Below, piece by piece: positions 37,617-50,849 of a DNA stretch of 62,000 bases (position 1 is the stretch's first letter; each line of letters starts with the position of its first letter). Under the pieces are notes generated by a model. That model saw nothing but the letters and a program-made list of their open reading frames with translations, was not told the DNA's origin and did not search any database. Where the stretch lies: NCBI GenBank assembly GCA_002633005.1, contig NMRA01000002.1, positions 937,628-999,627 of the forward strand, given 5' to 3'. This DNA is from Phoronis australis (lineage: Eukaryota; Phoronida; Phoronidae). The position numbers were made by a program, and so were the translations under genes.

Positions 37617-38912
37617 CAGGAGCGCGTTCCATACTCAATTACTTAAAGTGGAACGCGAAAAACAGAATAAATTCATTATTCAAAATGGTTCTCTGCCACT
37701 AAAACAGAAGTCAAACTGTTTTCGTTTGTCAGGAGCGATAATATCTAGTTATAGTGATGCTAACTGGATTTTATTTCTGCTAATTGATACTCGTTTCTGC
37801 CTTGTATGTTCCGAAACCAGGAAACCTTTGTACTGTTGTAATTCGTACGTCATTATTTCGGTTCAGTGTCCGACTCCAGCTTCTGTGCCGGCCGCTGTCA
37901 TGATCTCAAACTATTTGCGTAGCATCTACATTCCACTTTCTACAATTGAGCATTGAACGTAAATGTGGATAGCATACATTCCCACAAAATCTTGAACAAG
38001 AATAGGCTGATGGAAACTTACTGCAATCACATTCATTGTCTCAGTCACAATTTGATGCTGAGGCTCATATTGAATATGTGCCAAACAAGTAGCTGTACGG
38101 TCTCAGCAATGGTGCAAGGCAATACACGTTTTGTCCATCAAGTGCATTTACACGATGGAGAAACCTTCATCAAATCTCCGTTTCTACGACGGATTGTTGC
38201 ACGATTCTTCAAAATGGGCTGAGCACATCGCTGCCCCAGAGCTGAGCGCTTGCCCCACCGTGTACTGCCATACCCGTATTCGACGCACCAACTTGTGCCA
38301 TTCCTGGGCGATATTAGGCGCTTTTAGAAAGGTAAAAACTGAAATTTTATTCTGTTCGATTGCTGTTACTGTATCCCCCGTGCATGCAACTTCTCATAAT
38401 ACTCAGTTGAACTCAGTTTTCGAGACCACTTCGGCTGGCGGCTGGTGTACAACAACATAATGGTGGAGACCGGATCCACTTATGACGTCGTTCAAAAAAA
38501 TTGATTATTTAATTTTTGCGTTTATTTATTGATTAAAGTACACAAATTGAAAGATAATTACTTAAAATATCGAACCAAAATTGTTAGTAACCGAATTCAG
38601 GCATTTATGACCATGACGGGTGTGAAGGAACACGACTTGCCAACTGCTTGTCACTTCGTCGATTTTTCCATACACGGAAAAGCACGTCTTTTTATTTGGT
38701 ATAGCAAGACAAATACTTAGCACATTTCCTTAAATGAAAAATGTGACCTTTGACCTTTAATGTATCCAAAACTATGGTAATTTCAAGCAGCAGCCAATTC
38801 GACTTCTTTGAGCGCATGCGCGCATATCTATAATTATTAGGGCGGAGAATTTGAAAACTGTATTGGGATGAAAGACTTTTTATTTCGTCTGTATTTCAAA
38901 ATTATTGAATCT
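37617..38912 (+). repeat. Interspersed repeat family R, second copy with insertion
   Basis: 37640-37720 matches 35510-35590 in the same orientation (TTAAAGTGGNA, GCATTATTCAAA, TCTGCC-C-GAAACAGA), and 38770-38912 matches 35740-35868. The extra material between (about 37.75-38.75 kb) suggests that one copy gained an insertion or the other a deletion. The open frames at 37579-37956 and 38131-38460 lie in this repeat and are not supported as genes. Confidence 0.5.
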
Positions 38913-38997
38913 GACGATTTTTCCTGACATTCTTCCAATAGTCAAAGTGAATAACTCTCACGTTAGCATGCCAAGAAGTAGATTCGCCTCGAACTGT

Positions 38998-41099
38998 TTA
39001 AAGGAGAATGCCACCCGATTTAATTAGTCTTTTTTGCCGTCTTAATCGGTCTATATCCACATCGCCTCGCATACGGTCGACCTTACCTTGCCAAGAGGTG
39101 TCGCATTAACCTGTGAGGAAGGTGAGAAACAACACTAGCGACGTCAGTGGTTCATATGCAGAGTGACTGCCGCTATGTTGCGATGCATCGTTCCAGCTTG
39201 TCCGAACTAAGCAGCTGCGAGGAAAGCGGGTATATCGTGTTTTTACTTGCTCGAGAGTCCGAAATGCTTAGGAAGTGGCTCATGGTAGTGAAGAATGAAA
39301 TGTACGCTGTAAATAGCAAGTACGAGGCCGTGAAACATCTCCGTGTCGTGGCCTGCAGACGTCGACAGTGCCCGACGAATGCCGGTTTAACAGCCAAATA
39401 ACTCCATACGTTCCGTTGTCTGAGCTTGTTCACGGGGCCTCTCTAGTATTTCTTCATCACTGTATTCCTGTCCGAATTGATAGCCTGTAAAACTTAACGA
39501 TCCACCTGCGAAGTCGGGACTGATGAGCTCCAGCTCGTCCTAAGTCGGCCGTGCGAGTTGCCCATGCCATGTTGGCTTTTATAGTCCCATTTAGACATCA
39601 ACTTTTGGCCCGGCGCAACTGACACGGAGCAAATTGACCCGTGTCAAGCGGCCGTTTACACACACAACTCACTAACCGTGGCAAGACGGAAATCAAAGGC
39701 TGGAGATACTGTATCGCACATGCGCAGGTTTACAAACGACAGTTACAGAGACAAAGAAACCGTATGTAGGTCATTGCACAAGCGCAGTAGAGATGATCCT
39801 TTCCGCTTTACTCCAGTTTCGCGTTTAGACTTATAATTGACACGGCGCAAGATGTTCGGGCGCAAATTACTCTACCTCACAAACGGGTGGAAAAAATTGC
39901 CACAGCGGTGTCAGTTTGCGCCGTGTCAGTCCGTTCACACATTGGAACAACTTGTTCCGTGTCTGCTGATCCGTGTCAACTTTTTAAGTGTAAACGGCAC
40001 TTATTACTGAGCGTTCTGTTTTAAAATGAATTATTCTCACCCTAACCAATACTTATCTAAAATTGAAACTAAGTCTGTCTCATTAGATGCAATTTGTAAT
40101 GCCCGGCTTTGGAGTGTTCGTGAGTGCACGAAATGATTTGAGAAGCCAGCAATGAATAAATCACTGCTTACCGGCTTTAGGTGCAATAAAACTAATTGAC
40201 GGGACACCGAGGCCGTGTGAGCTCATGCTAATTTAGTGTTTGCTGGCAGAAACTGTTGTGAAACAACTAGGTGTTAGGGGAATCTTTATTTACATTTACA
40301 TTACTCAAAATTGATTGTCAATGTACAACTTCTGTGCCCTGACGGTGCTGTGGCCAAAGCGGAACCTGAATTCGCGACCCCCGACGAGTAAGTAAATTTG
40401 CAGTTTCGTGGCTAATTCACGAACATAATCAGGTGCACATTACTTTGGCTCACTAGTATAGTATTTTCATGACTGGAAGTTTAGTTTCCACTGAACTTTG
40501 GCTGGTTTATGTTCGTGATGATCAGTTTCCGAGCCACTGGCCGGGATAACGAGTCAATCCGGCCGGCCGCGACGGGCCTGATCGGGCTCCGAGCCACTGG
40601 CAAGGATAACAAGCGTTTTGTGTTTAGAAACTCAAAAAATCACAAGTCTAAACAACACAGATCTAGGTTCTCCTGTATTTATCGCACGGGAAATAATTCG
40701 AAATTATATCCGAACAGACCCCAATCTCCTGGTACAGACCTTATTGGCCTGCCGAACTTTGTAGGCTACGGTGTGTTCAAATACCAATAAATCCGTAAGA
40801 GCGAAATAAAACACTACGTTTTTATAAGAACTCGGTGTATTTTTAAGGGTTTTACATCGAAGTTTGATGATTTATGGGTGTTAAACGATGACTTCAAGCG
40901 ATAAGCTGACACCAGTAACCCGTATTGTGAACTGCTGAACAGACTGCGTGTGAAACCGATGACGTCATTGGATAATTTCAACACCTCCGTCTGCCGTGAG
41001 GTGTCAGATAACGCAACCGTGCGTGTCGTTATAGAGTAGAACTACTTGATCTAAATTGATACAAATTAGGTTGTTTTTTTGGGTGGCATGCTCCTTTAA
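38998..41099. mobile_element. 2.1-kb non-autonomous DNA transposon with TTAA target duplication
   Basis: The element spans 39002-41095. The left end is AGGAGAATGCCACCC; the right end, read inverted, is AGGAGCATGCCACCC, one mismatch in 15. TTAA flanks both sides (38998-39001 and 41096-41099). TTAA duplication is typical of piggyBac and Kolobok elements; the AGG start fits Kolobok-type ends somewhat better. I see no transposase frame, so it is non-autonomous. A family C element (39576-40003) lies inside. Confidence 0.72.
39576..40003. mobile_element. MITE-like family C, copy 1 (nested)
   Basis: About 430 bp with imperfect inverted ends: AGTCCCATTTAGACATCAAC at left, and at right, inverted, AAGTGCCGTTTACACTTAAA. 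Both halves repeat GACACGG/CCGTGTCA motifs. It lies inside the TTAA-flanked element. A related copy is at 56252-56440. Confidence 0.55.
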
Positions 41100-41210
41100 A
41101 AGCTATTTTACGAGCTTTCGCGTTCCATGCCTATTTAAGTCTCCGCACGTGATCCTACTAGCTGTGCTCGCAAGACTTGGGTCTAGGGAACGAACAATGG
41201 ATGTCTTATA

Positions 41211-41270
41211 GCCGGCTGACACGGTTGAACCGGCTCACGCCAGGTTAGTGAATCAAGTGCGGCCACTGTA
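41211..41270 (-). mobile_element. Fragment of MITE family B
   Basis: GGTTGAACCGGCTCACGCC followed by AATCAAGTGCGGCCA resembles one end of the elements at 7149 and 54225. Confidence 0.4.
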
Positions 41271-41774
41271 ATGCACGACGTTTCGCAAAAAAAGAAAAGT
41301 GCAGTGTACAGAAGATTAGGTAAATTAAATGGAACATCTTCATTTATTGTCAACCGCCCGCACTCAAACTGTTTTTGTGTATAAAAACAATAAATAGTAG
41401 ACTTGACAAAAAAATAAAGCAAAAACAGGAAGCAAGTGACGCCAATCTGTGTTTTGTCCAGGGTCAGTGACAGAAATATCCGCAGGAAGAAGGCGAGGGG
41501 GATCTATCTGGGGCACCCACGTCTACTTGCAGCTATTTCTGCCACAATTGTAGGAATTTATAGTGACGAAGAAGACGTTATGTGATTAGAGGGGGTTTTC
41601 CAGTCAGCTATACAAGTGCAGGAAAATACGATAATGCGTTCCTGTGAGGAACTTCTGGTCTGTCTTCCGGAAGGATCTTTACTGGTCCTGAATTTGGAGT
41701 CAATGAATGAGCTTCATTTCTTGAACATTCGTAAGACAGCTTGAGGCAAATGAATTTACACCCCAGCTAAAGAT

Positions 41775-41834
41775 GCTGTGATAATGATTATGACTATGAT
41801 GATGATCACGATGATGGAAAGATGATGAAGGTGG

Positions 41835-41865
<31 letters not shown>
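41775..41865 (+). repeat. (GAT)n microsatellite at gap edge
   Basis: GATGAT repeats become pure from about 41836 and run into the gap. They give poly-Met or poly-His in translation and are not coding. Confidence 0.9.
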
Positions 41866-42207
41866 NNNNNNNNNNNNNNNNNNNNNNNNNNNNNNNNNNN
41901 NNNNNNNNNNNNNNNNNNNNNNNNNNNNNNNNNNNNNNNNNNNNNNNNNNNNNNNNNNNNNNNNNNNNNNNNNNNNNNNNNNNNNNNNNNNNNNNNNNNN
42001 NNNNNNNNNNNNNNNNNNNNNNNNNNNNNNNNNNNNNNNNNNNNNNNNNNNNNNNNNNNNNNNNNNNNNNNNNNNNNNNNNNNNNNNNNNNNNNNNNNNN
42101 NNNNNNNNNNNNNNNNNNNNNNNNNNNNNNNNNNNNNNNNNNNNNNNNNNNNNNNNNNNNNNNNNNNNNNNNNNNNNNNNNNNNNNNNNNNNNNNNNNNN
42201 NNNNNNN
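41866..42207. other. Assembly gap, 342 N
   Basis: Run of N between a GAT microsatellite and a 29-bp minisatellite; tandem repeats on both sides explain why assembly failed. Confidence 0.98.
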
Positions 42208-42460
42208 AGGAAAACAATAGGAATGCTTTGTGTCTTAGGAAAACAATAGGAATGCTTTGTGTCTTAGGAAAACAATAGGAATGCTTTGTGTCACAGGAAA
42301 ACAATAGGAATGCTTTGTGTCACAGGAAAACAATAGGAATGCTTTGTGTCTTAGGAAAACAATAGGAAAGCTTTGTGTCACAGGAAAACAATAGGAATGC
42401 TTTGTGTCTTAGGAAAACAATAGGAAAGCTTTGTGTCACAGGAAAACAGAAGGGAATAGT
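42208..42460 (+). repeat. 29-bp minisatellite, at least 8 units
   Basis: Eight full 29-bp units (42208-42439) of AGGAAAACAATAGGAATGCT followed by TTGTGTCTT or TTGTGTCAC, then a broken ninth. Units differ at the last two or three bases (CTT or CAC) and at GGAATG or GGAAAG; the last three full units alternate between the two types. The array continues into the gap, so its length is unknown. Confidence 0.95.
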
Positions 42461-45400
42461 AAGCAGCACAGATTTGAATTTTCAGTTATGTCAGTTCTTT
42501 ACCCATTTTCTCTGTGTACTTCGCACTCTCCGCCTGAAATATAAATCCAAGATTGTTAGCAACACAAAATGTGTCCCAAAGCATTCTACGTCATTACTGT
42601 GAACGCGTTTCATCCTAACTTAGACCATTCAAGGCAATGCCAAATTAAAACGCAATGACAAAATGTCAGCACTTTTCACAGGTTTGAACAGCCCACTCAA
42701 GTTTGGGATGCCTCTTTTACTATTTTCAGTTCCTTTTTTGTTCCTTTTTACGGTAGAAACCAGTCTCTGCCTTGGCAAGGAAAATTCTGTGACTAGTTTG
42801 TTAGCGGTTGCTTGCCGTTTACACGAGTCGTGTGTTTAAGTACGAAGGAATTGCCCCTAGTACATTGCATTATTAATGTTTGTATGTTGTTATGTGGAAC
42901 GGATGCACATGTATGTTTACTTCAAACAATTCCGGATAAAAAAATTTATTCAAACTGCAATAGATATCTACAAGTGGTCGAGAAGGGCTGTCGTCGTAAC
43001 CTGCAAGGCATTAGTTTCATTTACGGCGAAAAATCTCCACATATGGAACGAAATTCAAAACCTCAACCTCACCAATCGATCACCTCAGTGGCTGCCATTT
43101 CATTAAGACAGGCTAGTAAGTCGCGAGCCTACTCGCGAAACAACTCGCTTTTCACTCAAGTGATTTTACGAGGTCTTGCTAGATCTTGTTTTTCATTACA
43201 AAAACTTGATCTGTGGAAAGCTCCCCCGAACCACTGGTAAGAAGCTTGGCACGATTGTTTGATGATGTAACTAAGTTATCTTATTCTATATTTCTCAGGA
43301 TTCAAAGAATTACTTACGAGAAAGAAACCTAGAGGAGGAACTTCACTCACTCTCCGTAGAGAGTCGTCTCACAGCAACTCTTATCAGAGCAATACGATGA
43401 TGTCAAAGGTGTAAATTGGCAACCCTTTTGTCGCCATGTTGCAAGATAAAAAAGACGTGTCTCATCCGAGTCACATCAAGTGATATTAAAGATGGCTTTC
43501 CCAGCCGGGATTCCAGCCATCTACCATTCAAAGAATCCAGTAATCACATTCAATTTACACGTAGGCAGTCGCTCGTGTTCTTTGGGCAGTTTCGATCCCC
43601 AGGTGCCAGTTGTGAAGTAAATTGTCAATAGACTTGACAAACATTGATTAAAATAACAGCTATTTTTCGAGAGCACCTTGTCTCATCATCAGGCGTATAC
43701 TAAATGAACATGCTGCAAACGAAGTAAGCAGTGGCAGCATTTAGATACATGTAAGCGTACAAATGACAGATGTGAATACAACCCCAGTAGTGGAAGATTG
43801 CGACCAGTGCTCAGATTTACCGTTGTTCATGAATTCAGGTTTCCTGTGAATGAATGTTTTTGTCCGTTGTCGAGCACACTGTCACGTGTGACATGCGGTA
43901 GGCTCTCTATCCCCGTATTTGCAAAGTGGGTCTGGTCAAGATCATTTTTTACATCAGCATGGACGGAAAATCACTTGAATGGAAGGAATAGTAGATAATA
44001 CCACTATTTGCTCTATAGAAAATGACCCCTTAGGTTGGAGATTTTGTAGCCTACGTTTACCAGTTACGAATTGAACCTGTGCTGAATAATCGGCTCACAA
44101 GAGTGCTGCACGCTAGCTATGATCCGCTCGTGGCTTGTTGGCTTCCCACCGTGTGTTGTATTCAGTCACACCCAGCAAAAACGACTTCCCTCTGTGAAAC
44201 GTTTTAACCTGTAAAAAGTCAGATATTTTAACTTTTAATGAGAAGTGGAGACAGTTTGGTTATTAGTTAGGGAATGAGGTACTATATGACTGTGTGCTTG
44301 AGAGTGCGTGTGAATGACATTCACCTAATACACAGTATGGCGGGAATGGAATTTCACTTAGGACATCGGTCCTTGGCTGCAAAAAGTGAGTCGTCACTGC
44401 GCAGACCCTTGATAGTAACAAATGCACACATGCAAATATGGATGGAAATATTGTGTGCTTTCATACACAGGAAATACAAGCACGCGCCACATTTAGAAGT
44501 AGACACGTGCACAATGCACTGAATGGCACTGCAATGCACATGAATATGTATAATAATTATAGTCAAAGGTTTCGACTGAAATGAAAACATTACCAGTGAT
44601 CGGAAATCCATTGAGAACTTAAAGTCCAATTTCCCGCTGAGTTTTTGATGATTAAATACTCTTTACACGGTTTTAATTGCATTTGGTGCATGAAATTCAA
44701 AGATATCAGTTCTCATTCATCTCGTTATTGCGTCGGTCTGTAAACATTGTATCCGAGCTCCGTACAGTATACACTCAAAAGAAGTCCCAACGCAACGAAT
44801 TATTACCGTGAAAAGTCAAATATTCAACTATAAAGAAACAGCAAGCTGGGCAAACCACAAACCCTACACAGCTTGCATTCTCAATCTCGATAGCAAATTT
44901 AAAACGTAATGCAATTTAACTGCGGATAAACTCTAGCGATTCTCTTAAGTTGCCTGACTGAGAAAACGAAAAACCCGCACCACTAGGTGGCTGGCTTCAT
45001 TCTTAAAGAGACATTTCAGTGAGCATTTATTCAAAGGGACGAGAGAACAAGAACACTTCGCCCTGTGTTCTCATGCACATGACCAAAAACGTAAAAACGG
45101 AAGATTAGACGCGACATTGTTCGGCATTCGTAATCTCATCATTGGTTCAGCCAAACGTATTATCTATGGCAAATTCAGCTGAGTCTGTCATTCACGTAGT
45201 CGCCATTTTAAAAATGAGACATAAATATCTACGACGGAAGAATGCGAAAAAATACGCTTTGCACTGTGAGTAAGCACAGAATGCATTATTTTTAAGCGTA
45301 AAAGGAGGTTCTTTGTAACATGGCGACTGCGTGAATAAGGTGTTTTGGCTCGTTGCAAACATTTTGATGAAGCAGCATACAAAATACATGAACAGCAACG

Positions 45401-45956
45401 ATGTTTGTTCGTCCGTGAAATGAAATAAAAGAAAGTGGATGGCTAACAAACAGCAGGTGATAATACATGTACTGGTGAAAAGCGGATTGTACAGTGGTGT
45501 ACACAAAGGGAAAGGTATTCCCAGATTATCTGACGCCTGCATGAAGCCGTGTTTGGATTCAAATGGATCGCTACACTCGGGTCGGCGTTTTATTCTTCAC
45601 AGGTTATACAAAAACGTTGTTTTTTGAACTTGCACCAGTGTATGCGAGCTTGCCGAAGTCTGATTAGAACACTTGTGTTGTAATCAGTCCGTTCAACGCT
45701 ATTCTTGAGCAGCACATAATGAAGTTTGGAAAGGGTGCCAGTCTTTTCCCTGATGGAAAAGTTCAAGACTCTATTGTTGTTGTTTCCATCAGGTGACTAA
45801 CTCGGACATGAGCAGTAAAATTCACATTAGAAAGTATTGATGTCATGCTGCTGAATTTGCATCGCCTCTCTCATCACACGAGGACGCTGCGAAACGTACA
45901 TGTAAGTTCGTCATAGGCTGCACGCTTTAAATACTGTGGATAGAAGTGCCGTGAAT
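42461..45956. other. No gene recognised
   Basis: Short frames on both strands, including a 142-codon frame at 42812-43240 and overlapping minus-strand frames at 45188-45542, lack domains or splice support. No repeats were matched within the window. Confidence 0.5.
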
Positions 45957-46040
45957 CATAGGCGGATTTAGGGGGGGGCCGGGCCCCCTGCCCCCTGCCC
46001 CCCCCCCCCCCCTTGGCTGCCGCAAAAAATTAAACAGTAA
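45957..46040 (+). mobile_element. G/C-run repeat family G, copy
   Basis: Starts CATAGGCGGATTTAGGGGG, passes long G and C runs (45970-46012), then TTGGCTGCCGCAAAAAATTA and AAACAGTAAGAGCG. Same order as 21361-21438 on the minus strand. Another G run at 46140-46150 may belong to it. Confidence 0.5.
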
Positions 46041-46669
46041 GAGCGTAGGGAAATGTTGAGTTTATTAATTAACCCCGGTAATTAAAATTATACAAATGAA
46101 AAAAGACTTAAATGTGTGCAGTTTTAGTGTTGGGGGGATGGGGGGGGGGGGCTCAAATCCAATTCCAAGTGTCAAATTCGGAACACAGTGCATTCGTAAC
46201 GGAACTATGGCTAAGTATAGGCTCTCCCGCGATATCCCAGGCGACCGGCAGTGGCGCTGCGCACTACGACTCCGTTTCCGTCGTCTGCTCCACTGTGCAG
46301 TGAAGAAAATTTACTTCATTTTTTAAAGAAAATGGAACCTGAGTGACGACGAAAAAACAGAAGCTGCTGGTAAGATGTGAATTTTAATCGAAGCCTTGGT
46401 GAATCCTTCAGAAACTCGAAATACTCTCTTTGTCAAACTTTATCTTAAGACGATTTCCAAAGCAATCCCCGGCGTCATTATTGCCACTACGAAAAACGGA
46501 TTTGATCTTTTGGGCATTTGAAGACTATTTCAAATACGACAAATTTGTTAAGAATTGATGGCACAAAATATAAAACGTGTAATAAGCATTACAAAAAGAA
46601 GTAGGTTTCGCGCGCAAACGCTGTGGACCATAAACAACTAAGTAGCTCTTTTAGTAAGCGATTAGTAGT

Positions 46670-46740
46670 TAGATCGTGGTTGTGTAGTAGTAGCGCACGC
46701 GCGCTCTATCCGCCAGGTCGTGAGGTCGAGTCTTTGGTAC
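46670..46740 (+). repeat. tRNA-like sequence, candidate SINE head
   Basis: A box-A-like TGGTTGTGTAG at 46677 and a box-B-like GAGGTCGAGTC at 46722 sit about 45 bp apart, as in tRNA genes. The acceptor ends do not pair, so it is not a functional tRNA. Confidence 0.35.
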
Positions 46741-46862
46741 TTTTCAGTTTTTCCCGTTTGACACATTCTTTGTGTTTTTTTTTTGCATTTTTTTTCTTGG
46801 ATAATACTTCAGGAATCAAGGAAAATGCTTGATTTTTAGAGGTAAAAACAGAAAAATTTCCT

Positions 46863-47006
46863 GGGCGTGAGGGGGGCAAACCCCCCTCCCGACCTCCCCC
46901 CATTCGGTGCTATGCGCAGGTACAATCGTGGGTCAGTTTACGCAAATGCTTACAGCCGGACAAAATGTTGGCCCCCCCCCCTTGTGATATCCTAGATCCG
47001 CCACTG
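46863..47006 (+). mobile_element. hAT-like MITE family H, right-end copy
   Basis: Ends CCTTGTGATATCCTAGATCC then GCCACTG, matching the right end at 2084, after a C run. The left part differs from the other copies, so the left border is uncertain. Confidence 0.5.
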
Positions 47007-50000
47007 TGAATAGACAACATTTTATGAGAAAAAAAACCACTAGCAACTGAACTTTGAAAGTTTAGATAATTGGCCGATAAGTCAGACCGCTGGCCTAAGT
47101 CACGGTGCATGTATACTGTTTTCGCAGTGATGACATCTTCTAGCAAGAGAAATCTCTCGCTAAGACTGCGCGCTCTTGGGCTCAATCTGTGGGAAGGCAG
47201 TTACATTTTGCGCCGTCTTTTGTGAGCAATGAGCATTTACTTCGTAAGCCAAGTCCAGCGCGCGAATTATCTCACTGGTATTCAGTCATAGTTATCTCCC
47301 CATGTAACCACAAGCGGTTTCTTGAAACGAAAGAAACATGACATCATGGGGGCATCAAAAGGATTGCCAAGGGGAAATTTGTGCTTTTGATAACTGAACC
47401 TAATTTCTGTTGCTTCTCGTCCTCGGAAATTCTCGATTTGAACTATATGTTAATGAACTCACAAAATTCCGATTTCCACATAGCCCGGGCGATAATGGAA
47501 ATAATGAATACAGACACAGGTGTACTTTGAGTAATAGATTAATCGTGTGAACTGTGTGTTCGGAAAAATATTTACAATGTATGTGTATGTCTGTTGTCCT
47601 TAAATGTCCAAGATTAATGGTATTTGATTGTATCTTATGCGTACTTCACGAGGGATGTTTTCACGTCGTTGTAGCCAAATCACTCGGTAATCTGGAAATA
47701 TGTGATCTTACTGGCTCTTTATCGATGCAAGAAAGAGGCGACTGCAGAAGGTTTGTTCAGGTTATTTAAAATTATGTGATTATTTGTGACATTCATTGTG
47801 CACGATTTTAATTCTCCGTACTTATGCTAAACAATGAAAATTCGACAACATTTCTAAAACATCACATTCGAAAGTGCCGATGACTGTTGATATTAATCAT
47901 TGCAAAATTTACCTTTTATTTCTAATCATTAGAAGAAACTCGATAACTTGCTCGAACGCTTAAGTTGAAATTAAGTTTAAAACGTCCTCGGTATGCGGAA
48001 TGCAAAAAAAATCTGCAAAAAGTTTATAGTTTAGTATTTGACTAATCCGTTGCACCAACTGATGCTAGCAAAAGTCGAGATTTGATTGGTCAGTTTTCGA
48101 GTCAAATCATCAGCAAATTGTCTTGTAGTCTCAAACAGATAAATTGGTGGCATGAGACGCACTGGGATATTCCTCGTAAAACAGAGAAGTCTTCATTGAG
48201 CGGAGTTCTCGTACATTTGAGCGTGCAATTATCGGTTTAACGGTAACAGCTTGAGAATTCCTATTCTGTGCGTCTTGTATGACTATCATAAACACATTTC
48301 GATGTAGTTTTATACGTTTTGCTTTTCTGACAACGCTTGTTGTGCAAGAGACGATAGCCACTTCGCCGAAAATTGTGAAAAGAAGGTCACTTAAGATCAC
48401 CGAAGTTTATTCCATACTTGGCTCGTGTTGGGTGAAATGTCGTGGTACGCCGCGTTTCGTCAATTTGAGTCCTGTCCCGAGTAAAATTCGGTGGTCACGA
48501 ACCTGTTTTGAAAATAGAATGCTTCATGTTGTCATAGGTGTTGTAGATCCCGTGTGCGCCTTGCAACCAGCAGGCCACAACTGACCAGGCGTTCATTGAT
48601 CTTGTTGTTTACAGAAAGGTGCAAACCGGTCAAAACTTCACAAGTAACTCTTAATTAAGTCCTCTTTAGGAGTCATGTCATGGGGGACATATTATCATTG
48701 TCTTACGTGTGATAACTGGATAATGGATCTGTTCATATACTTTTTATTGGATGTTGACTTTGTGTTCTGACACGTTGTTTCAAACTGTGCTAAATATACG
48801 TTATTTTAAGTATCATGTCTTTAGTTAATTACCCGAAGTCCTGTAATTTTAATGTGATGACGCAAAGGCAATTGAAGTCAAGTTTTTTGGAATTCAACCA
48901 CCTGAAAATGATCGTTTGAAAATGGTCACTTTTATTTTGACGTCTACTACATCTTTTACCATTGTAAGTGCATTGCACAATGCAAGGGAGAATCGCATAC
49001 TACTATACTTATGTAAAATCCCGACTAGGAATGGTGTACTAAGGAACTGAATGTTGTGAAACGGTTTGCAATACATGAAAACAAAAGACGTTCTAGTATT
49101 TGTGTTCGTTGTAGTTTATTTTAACTCTTTTGTTTGTTTAAGTACAAGAACAAAATCTTCATAGTCGAAAGGAAACGTACAAATACTTATCAACTTGAAC
49201 TGTAACCCTCATCTCAAAAATGTGAGTCTGATATGCGATCAATGTATTCAGTCCTCGTGATCTGTATAATATTGTTGTCAATACACTTTCACATTATCTG
49301 TCATTTTTAAGAGTTTCTACAGAAGAGATGTATTAAATGCTTAAAAATGATTCCAGCACCCAATTCTAGACAGAGTTTGCAAGCAGCAGAAGTCAAGAAA
49401 AAATCATGGATCTCATTGTCCCAGGCCACAATTACTTTTCCATGAAATCTAGTTTGCGTGCGTTACAACTTCGTGAGAGCGATAGGTAAGCTCCCAAACC
49501 ACTAACTTAACAATTTGAGGCAAACTTTCGATCACACAAATATTCTGAAAGCGCAAGGCCATTCCAGCAAGTGCACGTTCTTGTTACTTAGTTTCTTTAT
49601 GAAGCGTACACATTGATGTCGCTTCTATCGACATCTCCATTTCTCTTTGGAAATCCACAACGACCACCAAAATTCTATACACAGTTTCAAACAAAATTGT
49701 TCTCTTACTTTGACTACTGTCTTAATAAATTATTGCAATAATAATAATAATACTGTACATCTCTGCTACACATACATAGCTTGGGTTTGTTATCAACTTA
49801 ATTTTGACAATGGTTCGCTAAAATTATAAACATGAACAAAACAATGATGCACATCCTCTATAAGACCCCTCTGAAAAATAACACTGGGTTGCCTTGCCGA
49901 TGCAATGTTTTTTACTAATTTGTTACAAACAAACAGCTATGTACAGGAAGGTTTATCCTACTTATAAACACATCAGTGCTGGCAATGGGTTGCTCTTGCA

Positions 50001-50662
50001 ACGAACTCTCTTATCTATGCGTTGTACTGTGCAGGATTTCCATTGTCCAAATTTATCAAAATACCCTTACTCAGAGCATGAAGTCGTTCAGAATAAGCTC
50101 AATCGATTACACATGATTAATGTGAACGTCTTTTCACACGTGTGTATAAACAGAATTACGGAAAACTCAATAATTCCCCAAAAGAGATGGCGCCGAGGCA
50201 AGAGGACTCCACTTGCCCAATGGAGCCTACGTCTGAGTAGTTGTAGAATTAGCCTAATAAAAGATATTAACACAACTAGGCAGTAATAGACGGCGAACAG
50301 GGGGACGGGGGACATAAAATTAAAACAGGACTTTCTGATCGGTGCCATCACCCGACGTAATGCCGCGGAGGTGAGACTTACCTACATGTGCCGTAAACCT
50401 ATTATTCATTTCAAAGCAGAATCGTGTTTGAAACGTCCTTGTGCCAATTATTCACAGTTTTTACATAATTACGCTGCTATATATCAGCACGTTGATATAA
50501 TTCAAGTAAGAATTATTAGTCTTCATAAACACCATATGCTGGTCACATCAATTGACTTACAGCTAATACTGAAAACAACTCTGTCCCGACCATGGCTCGA
50601 ACTGCAAATCGTGGGTAAGACGACCCCTATTAAGTCTGACTGGATTTCTGAAATCACCCGGA
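47007..50662. other. No gene recognised
   Basis: Mostly AT-rich. 47288-47425 (AGTTATCTCCCCATGT, TTTTGATAACTG, TCTGTTGCTTCTC) resembles 58975-59090 and marks another low-copy repeat. A short ATA run lies near 49738. The frame at 48279-48584 has no recognisable domain. Confidence 0.5.
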
Positions 50663-50734
50663 GTCGGGATAGCCCAATGGACTATAGCGTCTGCACCATT
50701 AGTCGAAGGGTCCGATTTCGAGCCCTGCTGAAGC
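50663..50734 (+). repeat. tRNA-like sequence, candidate SINE head
   Basis: Box-A-like TAGCCCAATGG at 50670 and box-B-like GATTTCGAGCC at 50714 are spaced 44 bp apart as in tRNA genes. The acceptor stem does not form. It lies about 115 bp beyond the NDNF stop codon and may fall in its 3' UTR. Confidence 0.4.
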
Positions 50735-50849
50735 CTGGGCTGATTTCAGACTGAACTGTAGGTCGCGTGACGTGACCATCATAAGGCGTGTAAGAAGACT
50801 AGTGATTCTTACTTCTCAGCTTTTTTCATCGATGGACTGTTCGGTTCTT

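Noticed and set aside
37579-37956. 125-codon frame
   Set aside because: It starts at a non-ATG codon, lies in a repeat shared with 35.5 kb and has no recognisable family.
41756-42304. Long frames across the N gap on both strands
   Set aside because: They exist only because N is translated as X; the ends are GAT microsatellite and 29-bp minisatellite.
43030-43106. PQWLPFH near 43082, considered as the CWLP motif of TM6
   Set aside because: The preceding residues are polar and the frame ends at once; there is no TM6 pattern.
43495-43620. Plus-strand frame with NPVITF, considered as the missing GPCR TM7
   Set aside because: The residues before it are not a hydrophobic helix and include His, Ser and Lys; there is no fitting acceptor or TM6.
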